Assembly: GCA_018697195.1 (NCBI GenBank)
Contig: CM031864.1
Span: forward strand, 18,244,129-18,308,128
Source of the DNA: Certhia americana
Lineage: Eukaryota; Chordata; Aves; Passeriformes; Certhiidae
DNA: 64,000 nt
Reading direction: 5' to 3'
The translations under genes were made by a program, and so were the position numbers. Positions 13,101 through 27,600 of this stretch are shown in pieces (the stretch's first letter is position 1; every line of letters starts with the position of its first letter). The notes under the pieces were generated by a model. The model did no database searches. It was not told the origin of the DNA and saw only the letters and a list, made by a program, of their open reading frames with translations.

Positions 13101-16100
13101 ATTTATTTAAATAAGTTTTCATTTTATGTCTGCTTTGCTCCCATACATACATAGCTCTCAAACAGTTTGGTTGTGCACTGCAGGAAAGGTCTGGTTCTCC
13201 TACTGTTGTGAAAGTGAACAATGGCAAGCTGACCTCAGTAGAAACAAAGTTTTAAAGTTCATGATATGCAGGGTTTGTGAAAGCAATGTTTAGTGTGGAA
13301 TGCACGTTTATTTTTTCTGTAAAGCAAAACAGACTGTTTCCATTAGATGAATTAAAGTCTTTTGAATCCTATTTTGTTCAAAAAACCAGCAACAACTATT
13401 GCAGGAAACCAGGTTTTAATCCACAGGCTCTTTGAGAACGTAGGCAGTGTCAAGGATTTTCTAATGTGTAGTAAGATTGTATAAATTGCTTTGCTGTCAT
13501 GTCTTTGTGAAATCTATATCCTCTGATCCCACGTTTGACAACTCTGATGATTTTCTTGAGGTAAAACTCCCAACAATTTGTCTTTTTATTTCCTGTAACA
13601 GGTTATTCTACTCTTCCTCATATTTGTACTAAGAAAGAGGCTTCAGTTTGCGGTACAGCTCTTTCGAATTGTTGGTAAAATCATTGGCAGAATTCCTTTC
13701 CTCCTGTTTCAACCACTCTGGACCTTTCTGATTCTCATTGTGTTCTGGGTATTTTGGGTTGCTGTACTGCTTAGCTTAGGAACTGCAGGTAAGCATATGC
13801 TTTTCATTTTTTGACTGAGTGTTATCCATTTCCTAAGTTCTCTCCTTAAATTTAGGACCTCTTGATGTTCATGTACAAAATGTGGGCCAGTTGAGTTACT
13901 TGTTCTTTTTTTAACTTTATTTTATTTCCCACTTGTTGGAGTCTTTTGGCCTTTTGCTTCCATATGTGGATTTGAGTTTTGTTCTTTCTTGTTTATTTGT
14001 TAATATATGGCTGTAGGTACAGTATTTGTTTGTGTACTTAAATGAAGAAAGTAACAGGCAGGAGGAGACAACTTTTAGTGTAATGGTTACAAAATGAGTA
14101 TGTTCATCTCCTCTGACCATAAAAAATGTTGAATTGTCACAGAGGCAGAACATTGCTTCAGAGCAGTAGTTCAGTGACAATTACTATCATTTGGACTAGT
14201 GCAACAGTTTTTGTATTAATTCAGTGATTCTTGTAGTTGCAGAGAGGGTGTTCTGTGGAAAGAGTCAAGGACTATGAAAGATTTGGCAGAACAGATTTTT
14301 AGTATGAAAATGATGCTGCTGAGGGATATACCACTGTAAGATCTGTCACTGATTGAACCAGGGTAATTTGGATGCTGTCTCTTGGCCCAGCACCATGCCA
14401 TCCAAGTGAAAGAGAGGTTGTCCTTCTGTGGAACATCACTCAAAGAAGTGAAGATTAACTTTGTGTAGCTCTGTGGTAACTCCTCATGTACACATATGCC
14501 CCTGTCCATGAAGAGCATTAGGATTTGGGGGCTGGCATTTTTTCATTTTAAATTTCTAGGGCTACTGTTAGGAGCCAGTTGTTAACCTTTGGGTCAAAGC
14601 TGATGTGGAGTAGATGTGGACAGAGACCATTGTTTATGGGTTTTCTCTTTTCAGAAACTTGGCAGTGATTTCTGTGTGGAAAACCAAATGCAGCCTAATT
14701 CTTCAAATGCTTGTGTGTTACTGTTTTACTGTGGGTTTCCACCACCACTTGATACAGTGGCTGTAGTAACTCCTTAGGACAGACTTACAGATCCCTGTTA
14801 GGCCAGGAAAGCTTCCAGCCTTTCCACAGCTGAGCCCATTTGGCAAAGTTGGCTGTATTTCCTACCTCTATGGATCAGGTACTTCACTCCTATCACAGCT
14901 GCTTCCATCTCAGTTAGTTCTGTATCTTTACAAGACCCACTTCACTTCTAACATGAGAAGCTGTCTGAGTCCATGCTGGCATTGTAAATCACACTCATTG
15001 CTTAGGCCAGACTGGGATCTGTTTCCCTCCAGCTTTCATTGGAGACTCATGCAGATTTGCAAGTCCCTGTTTCTGCTGACTTGAGTAGCTCATGTCTATC
15101 AGGAATGGCTGCTTGAAGCAGCTGCTAACCTGCTTATGCTGCAAAAGGGTCAGTCCTAGCATGGCCAAATGTCTGACCTGCAGTCTCTTTGTGAATTGCT
15201 TCTCCTTGCAAAATAGCCAAGTTGATGCCCTTTGCTTTAAATGTCATGCATATTCCTTCTCCAGACTACTTTGAGTTAGGTTTTCCCAATATAGAAGCAG
15301 CGTTGTGTACAGGATGCAGTTCTGCATTGTTTGTTTTTCTACAAAATCTTTATACCATTTATGTATGGATCAGCCAGGCAGCAGTATTTTTGAAACTGGC
15401 CTTGTGGGGTACCTTATCCCTGCTCTTATCCCTGCTTCAGACCAGGCTTTACAGAAAGGAGCATCTCCTGAGCTATCAACCAACTGTTCATTTCATGCAC
15501 CTGCTTGGACCAGATATAATTTAAGATAAACATTAACTGTAGTAAATTTAGTAATAGGAAAATAGAATTAATTGCAACACACAGATTTTCTAAATGTATA
15601 ATTAACAAGAACTGTGAGTGCAAATATTACATCCTTGATGTCAAAACAAGCTGACTTGATCTTAATATGCACACATAAGGATGTAAAGCTTGCCCTTGTT
15701 ATATCTACATTTAGAAAATACCAGCTGAGTCTGTTGTATTCAAAAGCTTTTGGAAATGCAGCAGTCATTAGAAAAGTAGAAATATTTTAGCTCATGTGAC
15801 AGAAAAAGCTTGATTTCAAGAGCAGGATGAGAAACCCTTTGGTATTTTCTGGGTGCTTTTACAAACTTTGCAGGAAAACAATGACTTGAACCTTATCTCT
15901 GAAATCAAATTCCTCATATATTCACAGGGGAGTAAACCCCAATGAAAACTGCTTTTGAGAGGCTTTTTATGCTTTTTCCACATTGTGCTATTTTTCCTTC
16001 ATTGGTTATTATTGGTGTTTCCTGATAGGCATTTTTGTCTATTGTTTTTTTATCCTCTGCCGTCTTGGAGAGTAGGATTCAACCAGTTACATTCATAGTG

Positions 16101-19100
16101 TTACATTCATAGTGCAGCACACAACTCCTAACTCAAAGGCTTTGTCTTAGTAGGAATGCTGATGTTTCCAGCAAGTGATGCAAACAGCGCAGTACAGAGG
16201 GCTGCATAATCTTGCTGCTCAGCAGAGTGATGATAAAATTTCAGCTTGTAAAAAACTGACTTTTCTCAGATTAAGCATAAGAAGGGAAGGTCATTTCCAG
16301 GCACTTAACTGTCAACATATTGCTTATATGAACAACCTAGTAAAGCATAGGTTTTGACTGAAGTGTTCTGGCAGGATATTTTTAGTGCAGGGGTCAGTCC
16401 TTATAAGATCTCCCTGGTAGAAGCATGACAATGTTTAGAAGAGCGCGCGTGCGTTTGACAAATAACCCAAAAGACTTCTCGGTCAAACCCTAAGCGTGGG
16501 TGCAGACGGGAAGATGCCGCTCTGTGCCCGGAGCTGTCCCGGGGCGGGTTGGCCGCTGTCCCTCCCGGCCGTGTCCCGATGGCGCTTCTGGGACCGGCCG
16601 GACACCCGCCTCTGCCCCCCACCGCCAGGGGGCGCCACAGCCCCGCGGGACCGCCCCAGCCCCGCCCGGGCCCGGCGAGCAGCGAAGGNNNNNNNNNNGA
16701 CCGCCCCAGCCCCGCCCGGGCCCGGCGAGCAGCGAAGGGTGTCCCCCAAACCCGCGGGGAGAGCCCCAGCCCCGCCCGGGCCCAGCGAGCAGCGAGGGGT
16801 GTCCCTCAGCCCCGCGGGGAGAACCCGCGGGGAGAGCCCCAGCCCCGCGGGGAGAGCCCCAGCCCCGCGGGGAGAGAGAGCCTCAGCCCCGCCCGGGCCC
16901 GGGGAGCAGCGAAGGGTGTCCCTCAGCCCCGCGGCGAGAGCCCCAGCCCCGCCCGGGCCCGGCGAGCAGCGAAGGGTGTCCCAGCCCCGCGGGGCTCCGG
17001 AAAGGAGCGATGGAAAGCGCTCTACCCAGCCTGAGTCGAGCTGAGGAGGGGCGGCACGTCCGTGTCGGCAGGACTGCTGTTTGGGTTGTTTCCAGTCCCT
17101 TATTCTGCCTCAGGTGTATTTCAGATTTTCAACCCAAATATGAGTCCTCTGAAATTCTGTTTGTAAAAGCAGCTCACCATCAGATAAGCTGGGGGTTGTT
17201 CTGTTCTAGGATACCCACACATCTTCTAATGACAAATGCATACAGTACTGTACGGTTGGTAATGCACTGACCGGACACCTTTGTATTATTTATTAGTTTT
17301 CTACAATTGTCTTGTAAGTGGAAGACATTTCTTTTTATTTTGAGTTTTGGGGACTTTTGATACCACTTGAGAGTACGTCTCTGAAAACCTACAAAGATGC
17401 GCTTTCTCTTACAGAGCAATTTGTTTCCTTCATTGACAAATGGTTGCCTGTCAACGATTCAGCTTGTAAAATACAGGTGGTGATTTTCCTGGGTTTGACG
17501 CTTTGACGTTTTCTCACAAATATGTTTTCTGGGGCTGTGCAGGCTGTATTTTAAATGCAAATATACCAAGAAAGCTGGAAAAATGAAATGTTTACAAAGA
17601 CGCTAGTCTTTTGTCTAATACAGAGAGATGGGTAAATGAAATAGGCTTGCTGCTGTGCTGCACCTGCCTTTAACATTTTCTTTGAATCTGCACTAGTTAT
17701 ACAATATTTATGGTGTCTCTGCATCTTAACACTTCTGGAGCACTTCATCCTCGCTTCAGCTGTGGCATACCTGATAATTATGCGACCATGCAGGCACCTT
17801 ATTTGCATCTCCTCCAAAAGTTAGTGTTACTGTGAGAAAAAAACCTGAACTTCTTGGGAGCTCTAGAAAGTCATAGCCTGCACTTGAAAGGTACTTAGGC
17901 ACATGACTAATTTGAAACACATGGATAATCTTATTAAAATCAGTGGGACTACTTATGCATTTTAGGGCAGGCACCTTTCTAAGTACCTTGGTAATTCAGA
18001 ATCTGTAAGAGCAGCAGAGACTGAGTGAATTCCAGACCTAGAAAACTAGGAGAAATGCCAAGACTTCATGAGACTTTAGGTAGCACAAGAAGTGGCACCA
18101 ATTAGAACCATTAGCTGGCTAGGAATGGAATTCAGCTGTTCTTTGAAAAAGCTGGTATATCTTAGGGTTATTGAGTTTTATTGTTTGCTAATTTGTGGGT
18201 ATTTCACTGCAGAACTGAAGTGGCCATGTGGCACAGCAGAGCAGGCATTTCAACTTTCCAGCGCGCAGGAGTTGTGAGGTCCACACGGTGTGAATACTGT
18301 GGATGTAGGATGAGAAGGTCATGTGATTTTTTTTTTGGGGTAATGAAGGTGCATCCTTACAGGCAAGTGAGCAGCAGAACTGCCACATAAAGCTGTGCAG
18401 CAGCAAAATGAGCAATAAAAATGTATTTCCTGCAGGGGCCTTGACATTCCAATTACTTTCTACAGGTAGCTTACCTGTAAATACCTTTACATGAAAAAAA
18501 CATTAAGTAACATAACATAATAAATTCTGTTGCAGGAAGCACTAAGATTCAGTGCACAATTCCAGAACCTTTCCTCACTTAGTTGTGGGAGGGGCACAAG
18601 ATATTTTCATGTTAACAGGAACTGATAAACAGACTCTCAGTATTTTCTTGTCAGTGGCTCTTTGTTTGTGATAAGGAAACTGCTGGACTAGATTTCCCAG
18701 GAATTTTTGTCTCTTACAACTGCCTGTTGCTGCAGCAGCAGCAGCTGCCGAGAAAGGACACCTGACCTGAGTCTGACAGTCCCAAAATGTAGCTGAAGGT
18801 GCTGCACACACCCAGCACTGACTGGTGCCTCATTGCACTGCTGTGCTGGCTGCCAGAGCAGCACTGGGCTGCGAGCCCCATGGAGAAATTCTCCTGGGTT
18901 CTGCTGCAAACACTTGTGCCTGTTTGCATTGTTAACGTCAATTCTTTTGAAGTATTGGCAGCAGATCAACTCTTGTACTGATTAAAGGCTCCCATATTTG
19001 GTGATTCGGATGTAGGGACTTCAGTTCTTTACTGAGTTTTTATGTTATCACTGAGAGTGTGTAGCACAATGGGAAGATTCATGATTGTGCAGTTGGAGAA

Positions 19101-21603
19101 AAATATTCTGCTGACAGATTAAACTGTATTTCAGGGCTTTGTTGAAAAGCTAGATCATAGTACAGTGATGAGGAAATGGCATATACTTTTCTCAACTTAA
19201 CTAGGTTAACTAGGATAGCTTTAAAATTTATCTGAGATACTGATAGAGAAAAATAGCCTTGCATGTAGTTCTGTTGACAAAATTATGCATGTCTGGTAGG
19301 CCCAGAAGACAGGCAATCAGAGAGAGATGTTTATATCATTAAACAGCTTTTTGTGAAGTAAAAAAACTCGTTTACCATATCTGACCAGCAAAGTGATCAA
19401 AGGTGAAGTCACAGGTGTCTCTGCCGGATTTCTGTGCAGCTGAGCACAGCACTGTGCACATGCACAAGTATAGGGCTGTCCCGGAAAGACAAAGCCATTA
19501 CTTTTGTTACTGCAGGTGGTTATTTTAATAGGCTGGTAAAAGCAAACAGAATTAGCTTGCCGAATGTTTATCAATCTTCATAACAACTCTACAGAAACAA
19601 ATCCTTTAAAGGTCTATTTTGGAAAAAGAAATGTTCAGGTGGATTGTATGCAAAATGCTCTTGATTCTGCTACCAAATGGCAGAATGTCTTCACATGAAA
19701 ATGGAGATGTAGGACACCTTGTATCTCACTGACATCTTGTTTGCCTAAGATCCCTTAGTGAGGGCTGTAGGCTATGGATAATGAGAGGTTTATCTCAGAT
19801 AAATTTTAAAGCTATCCTAAACAGTTGTGTGTGCTGCAGGAAAAGGCAGTCTAGAGCCTCTGGAAGATAAATGGGAAATTAAAAATCTCTTGAGTTCAAA
19901 GTTACATAGTGCCTCACTTGTTCTAATGACTTAAGTAAATGATTATATCCTGAAAAAATCCCCTTAAAAAATCCTCACTTTTGCAAACTTAAAACCAGGG
20001 AAGTGCAGGATGGGGAGCAATGAGGGAAGAGTTTGTGGGAAGAGATCTGAGTAATAGCTTTTTCAAACAACCAAATGTCTTACACTTCACAGACTTAAAA
20101 TTCATTTGAATATATTGGAAGTACAACAGTATTTCTATGAATGACCAACTGTACAGCACTGGAGAGAGCTTGCCTGTTCAGCCAATACTGTTAACCTCTC
20201 AGAAAAGAAAACATCTGAAACATATGTCTGTATTTATGTACCCATGTAGCACTTTTTAATCCTCCAAAGAACTTTAAAATAATGTTGCAGTGCTATAATG
20301 GGGTAGATGGATATTTTTCTTAATTTACCGACAAAAAGACCTTACTTCTGAAAACTTAAAAAAAGCTTGTTTAAACCTGATGGTATTGCTGAAACAAATC
20401 TTTATTGTTTCTACTTTTAATTATTCTTGAGTAAGAAGTCTGTGGCTGTAGAAAAACAGCCAGAAGAAAGGAATCATTTCCTAGATTGCTCTCTATATGT
20501 GGTAGTTTTGAACTTGAAGGTGGTGTGTTGTCCTGTAGGAGAACACAGAGTCATAGAATCTTTTAACTTGGAAAAAAACCTTTAAGATCATCAAGTCCAG
20601 ATGTAAACCTAACACTGCCAAGTCCACCAAATGAATACATGAAGTATTAAAGCTTAAGTTATACTGCTGTTTGAGCAGTATTAGCCAATTCTGTCTCTGT
20701 TATTTCTTCCATGGAGTTGGAATAAGAAACTACTCACCTCCAGAGATTGTTTTATTTGGTGAACATGTTTCTCCTTAAGGTTAATAGACTTAATGCTTGG
20801 TAAAATATTTTTTAAAAACAAACAAACATGTTTTTTTCCTTTTCCTAGGACCAAATGATCGCTAATACCATTATCCCCTGACTAGCCTTCAGAGTCAAGT
20901 GCCACAAATAGGATTGCACAGAGAAAGGTCTGATTGTTGAGGAATCTGAGTTGCCCCCACCTTTTGTGAAAAGCCATTTATGAATACGGAATAAATTCTT
21001 TGTTAGTAACAGAAGTTAAAGGAATGTTTTTAGCTTGAATAAGTTAATTTGTCTGTGTTCCTAGGTACAGTAGTAACATTGGAGCATGTACTACCATACA
21101 GATGTCTGCTTTATTTTTCCCCACCCCAGAGAGACTTCATTTATGTGCCTGTATTTTGTACAAAGATTGCAAAGCCTATACTTTCTCTACAGAGTAGAAA
21201 ACTAATGACCATGATTCTAACTAGTAATGGCAATTAAAAGATTTGTCTTGTTTTGCTGCAACAGTATGTTATGTATCCTTAATATTTTTCTAGGGTCTTC
21301 TGCTTCTTACAAAAAAAATCCTAAAGCATTTCATAACTAAGCATTTATTTCAAATTTGAATAATGAAAATTAAGATTTCATTTACTTCTTAACTATTTGA
21401 TTACTCAAGTCTTGAGTAATATCTTCTCAGATATTTTTACTAATATGTAGCTTTCCTCTTTCCTTTATTGGTAGCTGTTTCTCAATCCCAATTTAAATAC
21501 AGTCTTTTACTTTTAATGAGATTTTATTCTTCAAAATCCAATTTGAATTATAAAATGTGGTTCCTGTAACTTTGTTAGAATGGGCAGAATTAAATAGCAT
21601 CTA

Positions 21604-21634
<31 letters not shown>

Positions 21635-24600
21635 CCTGAAGAGAACTTAAGAGAAAATGCACAAAAGCACTTCTGTGTACTTCTTTGTCCCTGTCCCCCC
21701 TCCCCCCACTTTGTCTGGCATGTTATAATAATACAATGGTGTAATCCCAACTTCAGGTACTGCACAGTCCACTTCGGGAGGACAAGTAGAATACAGAGCT
21801 CTGTCTGGAATTTGCTACATGGCATGGTATCATTTCGTTGGCCTTATCTGGACTAGTGAATTCATTCTTGCCTGTCAGCAAATGGTGATTGCTGGGTCAG
21901 TGGTTACTTGTTATTTCAACAGGTGAGTGCAGAATTGCCCCTTGATAGTTTTGGGGATTTTCCAGCATTTACTTTCAATCTTTTTCTAGGAAAAATAATC
22001 TCAATTAGATTGCAAGTAATGTCAATATCTGGAAACCAATTTACTATAAAATAGTGTTGCTTGTTGCAAGATCTTGAGTGAAATTTTACAATGTGCATGG
22101 TATTAATGTGACTCACCCCTGATTCTGGAGATACTGGGCCAAACTGGGCCTTAATGTTGGCCTTTAGAGCTCTGTTGACTCTGGGCTCTGTTGACTCTTA
22201 CCATTTAGAAAGCATAGGCTGCATTGCACCCTTTTCCAGGAGACTGCATTAGCTCCAAATGAGAAGCAATATATTGTTCCTTGGTAGTTTCATGTATTCA
22301 TGGGCAGTTTGACCTCTTTGTAAGTATTCATCCCTGCTCTGGGTTTCCATTTGTTCCATTTCCATTTGGTCTAATACTTTTTTTTTTTTTTCATTCTGTG
22401 TAGATATTTTCAGTTAACTGTAAATGCTTTAACACTGTAAAGTGTTTAAGTATGTGTGAACAAACTTCCTTGAATACTATATACCCTGGAATGTAAATGT
22501 GGAGGAAATGAGGAAAAATAAAATGAAATTAAATTTAGTTTATGCACTCATTGCAGAGGAAGATTTAAATCTCACAATATGTTGTTGAGTTTTTTGTCAA
22601 TGAAGAGAGCATTTTCCTGATAAAATCTTTCTTTGTTAGTATTTTATGGGCTCTCTCATCCTCAGTGCTCCGTTCTTCTATGGCCAGTGATGAGATTTTC
22701 TGATCTGTGAAAAACTCTGTCATTTTAAGGCCTTTTGTATTAAAGGAGCATCATGGTAACCTCAATTTGTTGAAAAATTAACCCTTGCAGCAGGTGATGT
22801 GAGATTGAGGTTGGGAGCCTGGAGCGTTGGTGGCAGCTGCCCAGGGTCATGTGGCTTGGGCTGCTGGGAAGGATGGCTTTGGCCTACTCTGAAACTTAGG
22901 AAGCAGCATTCTGTGGATGGTCTCCAGAGTGCATTGGAGAACTCCAGAACTCCTTGGGTGTTTCAGTTACTCATCAAGAGGCTGCTGCTGTAAAGTCTCC
23001 AAGTGGTGTGTTGTCCACTGCCCAGCAGTGGGCAGAGACACCAGTGCAGGCTCTGCTTGCAGGTCTGGCTCCATAGTGTTTTCCTGCAGCAGCTGATGGA
23101 GCTGTGCCGCTGTTCCAGCCAAAGCAGCAAGGCTGGAACCTCTAGGAACAGCAAATGCCTACCCCTGGTTTAAGCAATGTTTTATTATCCCATCCAAAAA
23201 GCTAAGGCAGGACAAAGTTTAACACGTGTATCAGGAGCCTGTCCCTGAGAGGATTAACTACACAAAAGCTGTGCCACTGAACTGGTGTTTAGGTAAGAGC
23301 AAATAAAATGTAACATGTTGCTTTTTTTAAAGGTTGAAAGCTTTTTGAAAGAGTGACATAGTCTCACCCTTTTATTTTACATGCTGTAATAGAACCTGAA
23401 AAGGGAGGAACTCTCATGTCTGATGTCATCTCTTATTTTCTGATGAAGCTCTTGAAATCCCATGGCTGTGCTGCTGTGGATAGTGAGATGCTCTTCTCTT
23501 ATAAGCACATTGATGTACCTCAGTTTTAGCAGCTGAATGCTGAGGCACTAAAGGCTCATTTAAATTGGGTTGAGAAAGCACAGGAAAGTAATGTAGTTCT
23601 GCTGAGCTCCTGGGCTGTGTGCTGCGATGCATTTTGGTGCAATACACCGCAGAAATCCCCAAGGTAAAGGCACTGTCCATATCTTGTTCATGCAGAGCAG
23701 GGAAGCACCTGTAGAAACTGCTGTGATGACATTTACTGCTCTGCTAGGGGCTTCCGCTTTCCAGCTATTTTTTACTGCTACAGGAACTGGCTGCCAAGTA
23801 CAGGAGGTTCCTGCTCCCAATTGTATTGGTATCATTTTGTACAATACCATTGAGCTCTCCTCTTGCTTACTAGGTGACCTGTACTCTGTTGAGAGAGTTG
23901 TTTGCAAGGGGGAATGCAAACATTTTCTGTGGTGGTAATCCCTTGTTCTGCACTTTAGGCTGTCAGCACAGATCCACAGAGATGCAGAGCAGTGCAGGAA
24001 TGGCGAGAGTGTGGTTAGCTGCAGGAGCAGCCACACCAGCAAGGGCAAGGGTTATCTCGAGCTGTTCCAGCAGCTCTGAGCTTGTCTTTGGTGTGTTTTT
24101 AATGTATTCCCTGGGGCAGCATCATAAAGGCATGTCACAAGAGTTGGTTTATGGGATCTTACAGACAGGCTTTCTTCTTGTTCTCTAAGTGCTCCGAGGA
24201 AATGGCGCGGCCTTCCCATGCGGAAATCTCCTTCCACAGCACACTCAGCAATGCGCTGCATGGCCAACAACCACAGCTGACTTACAAATGGAGTGGACAG
24301 GGGATCATTTCACCTGGATTAGCTTTACAGGTTACATGTATTTGGCCTGTAACATCACAACTGAAAGTGGATTTTCCCTTCTTTTATTTTAGCTGAAACA
24401 TGAATACACAGAAGATTTCATAAATTTAGTAAAAGAAATTAATTTTTTGCTTAATAGTTACATTTTACAGCTTGTGAAAAAGGCTCAGTCTTTTAAAAAA
24501 CCTTCTTTGTTACAATTGCTGTTTTACATGAGGGTTTATTCTCACTTTGATGTGCTTAGGTGTTATGTATCTATTTATCTTTGCAGGGAGATGAACCTTT

Positions 24601-27600
24601 CCCTGTCTCTGGGAGTATAGGAAGGTGATACGGTAACTCGATCCATGTCACAGGCATCACTGTCCTGCCCATGTCTGATCTTCTTTAGTAGCTCCAGTGC
24701 ACATATATCACTGCACAGACTTGAAATCAAGGACTGGGGTTATCTACATGACTAAGGTGTTCAGTACCACAATTTCCAAGATAATCGAAATACATATCTC
24801 TCTCAGTAATTTAAAAATGAAGGTTTATGGATGTGCACCAAAGTCACTGAGAGATGAACTAGAACAAACTTTTAAAGGCTTCCTCTTCAAATGTATCTGC
24901 AATATTTATGGACGTCCTTTGCCCTACTTATGTACTTGACCTAAAAGTACCACCAGCATGTATGTAGTCAGACCTATCCCATGTGGCTTTGAGATAAGGT
25001 AAAAGGACCATTGGAAGGTCTGTGTGGTCTCTGTTAGTCTCATAATGTTGGTTTTATTACAAATCTTGAAATTTATTTTGCTTGTGTAAAAATTGAGATA
25101 CATATTTACATGAGGAATAGAAGATTCATTCCTTAACATTTCTGAAGTATTTCATACTAAAGTTATTTTTAGACAATCTTTGAAATTGGTGCGGCATGAG
25201 CGAAGAAAACTGTAAGCATAGATCTTAAGAGAAGAGGATTTTAAAGAAAATAAGAAATTCAAATGTCTAAGTCCACATGCAGTGGAGCTCACGTGTACAG
25301 AATCTACTACATAATGATCTGAAATTATTTAGCTTGTGCTAAAGTCGCTTCAGGATTGCAGCCATATAATGCACAAAGGTGGGTGGAACTTCAGCCTTGA
25401 GAGCAATGGGAGTAGGTGGATGATTGAGCCAACCTTGAGCTTGTTTACAGTCATAACCATCACCTGTTGCTGTGTTTAGCCTCTTTCCTGTTTCCTACTC
25501 TGAACCAGAATTACAAGGAAAATGTGTTCTTTTTCTAATCTGTTCAGAGGCAAAGCAAAGTCCTTGTCAGACCATGTCCTTGTGCTGATTCCTTTGCTAG
25601 GAAGAGGAGGTGTGGAAAAACATCCAAATATGTAAAATTTATCTAAACTAAGCTTTAAATTTTTACATTCCTGCTCATTATTGAGTCATGTGAAAAATAC
25701 CAAAACACTTCTAAATTTTTCTCTTCAGTAACAAGTACATTATTAACACATTCTTTCTGTTTCTATTCCTTTCTGTGTTTCTTATCACCAGTTAACCTTT
25801 CGCTTGCAGAAACTTAATAATTTATATTCTGAGATCAAACTGACACCGTCATATACAAGGAAGTGTTTTGTGGAGAAAAAACAATGGCTCAATATGAATA
25901 GAATAATTCATTCACACTACAGTGCATGTGTTTCTAGCACAGAAACCTGATGACTCTGAAAAACCCCCAAACTACCTTATCCAGTATAAAATTCCACTAC
26001 CCCCCAAGCTTTTTCCCTGGTTTTAAGACAAAAATAATAAATGTAGCAAGTGCTTTGCTGGAATTTCCTATTTCAAATAATGTGGTATATTCACATATTG
26101 AAATACAACTTCTCCACTGCAAAGCTTTCTGTGTTTTGAATAAACTGCAGTGATATTCAGTTCAGAATTCTTGCAGAACTGTAATCTCTCTCTTGAATAT
26201 AGTGTGTATGATTTAAATCCTTGCTGAAGTGAGGATTTAATAAAAGTATATTTTTAGAGCTTCTTAGGCCAAACAAGTTGCTCTCTTATTGGTGCCCTTT
26301 TATTTTTTTATTTCTTGTATAAACGACTGATTTTTCAAGATAAAAGAGGTTTTGAAGAAATCAGTTCTGAAAACAGGGCTTTTTATTTGTGACATTATGT
26401 CTGATCTTTATGTAGCTACTTAGTCAAACTGCTGCTGGTTCTGTTGCCTAACTAAATATTTCAGGGTTGGGCCAGTTGCTTAACAGTTGCTTTATGGAAG
26501 GTCTAATTATGAGTATTGATCAATATGGTTTTTTTTAATCCTGTGGAACATTTTTAAAGGTACTTAGAGTGTTGAACTAGTTGATTTTTTATTTTTTACA
26601 GCATTTGACAAGGGGTGAGGGAGTGTCTTTAAGTTGATTTCCTGATGTGCCATATTACTGTCTGTAAATGACTGACATTAAACTGACCTTTATAAAGGAA
26701 GCAAAATAATAAAACTTGTATTTAGGCCATTTTTTTTTTTGTCTTTGCTTTCTGATCTTGGCAGAGACGTTATTTTTCCAAAACAATACAGCTTAGTGTG
26801 CACTAGAACTACAAGTTTTTTAGTTCAGATTATAATCCTTGACATATAGTATGATACTCCTTTTTTTTGCTGTATTTGTAATATTTGTATTGCTTTCAAT
26901 TTTAAAAGAAAGCCTGTTCTATGGGAAAAAAAATAAAAAAGGCATTAATCATTTTAGCAAAATTTGAAACCAAAATTGGTCAAATTGCAGTTTTAAAACT
27001 AGATAGTAGCTCTCAATTTTACATGTGAGAACTTGTGATTTTATTTTCTAGTTTTAATTTCACCACTAAAGTGAAAATAGTGGATTCATTCCCTCAGACT
27101 AAAATCTTGCAGAACCAAGAGTCAAATGAAAGATTGCAGAGAATAAAAGAAATGACAGAAACTGGAGAGAGATGTTCAAGGAGTATTCTCAGATATTGTT
27201 CACTTACTTCTCCTATTTTCCATTGTAGTTTTTTTTCCTAGGTATTTTGCCATTCCAGGAAACAGTAATTGCTTAAGAATTAAACTAACCCAGATGTTTT
27301 AAATTTGGCTGCCTTTCTTTGGACTAAGGTGAACATTCAGGTGAAGTCAGTAGAAAAACTGGAGTAGTTCAATTAGGAAAGGAGATAACTTAATTCTTAA
27401 AATTTCCAAATACTCAAAAGACACAATGCATATCTTCTTAAATAAGTTGCTAAACCATTTCTTAAATATTGTTTTTCTTTCTAGAAATAAAAATAACCCA
27501 CCACCACACCCAGTCCTCTCTTCCATATCAGTTCTTTTCTGCTACCATCTAGGAACTGCTGTAAAAGGCTCATTTCTAATCACAGTACTGAGAATACCAA

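Larger units (their letters stand above)
16500..17000. repeat. GC-rich minisatellite island in SLC44A3 intron 9
   Basis: Units of about 60 bp share the core agccccgcccgggccc followed by gagcagcgaaggg. Copies start near 16651, 16701, 16761, 16881 and 16941. Shorter subunits (agccccgcggggagag, period about 24) lie at about 16815-16875. Flanking GC-rich, CpG-rich non-repetitive sequence extends from about 16440 to 17060. All three + frames are open across the array, which reflects composition and not coding. Confidence 0.85.
13789..21756 (+). other. SLC44A3 intron 9
   Basis: About 8 kb. Apart from the GC-rich island, CTCF-like motif, CR1 fragment and small duplications listed separately, it is ordinary AT-rich sequence ending with a 27-T tract. 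No additional exon was recognised. Confidence 0.6.

Noticed and set aside
16483..17270. Overlapping long open frames (up to 256 codons) in all three + frames in intron 9
   Set aside because: They follow the GC-rich tandem repeat and the 10-N gap. Proline/arginine/glycine-rich repetitive translations in every frame point to composition, not a gene.
23560..24188. Overlapping open frames on both strands in intron 10
   Set aside because: Neither translation resembles a known family, and open frames on both strands at once suggest a low-stop-density stretch.
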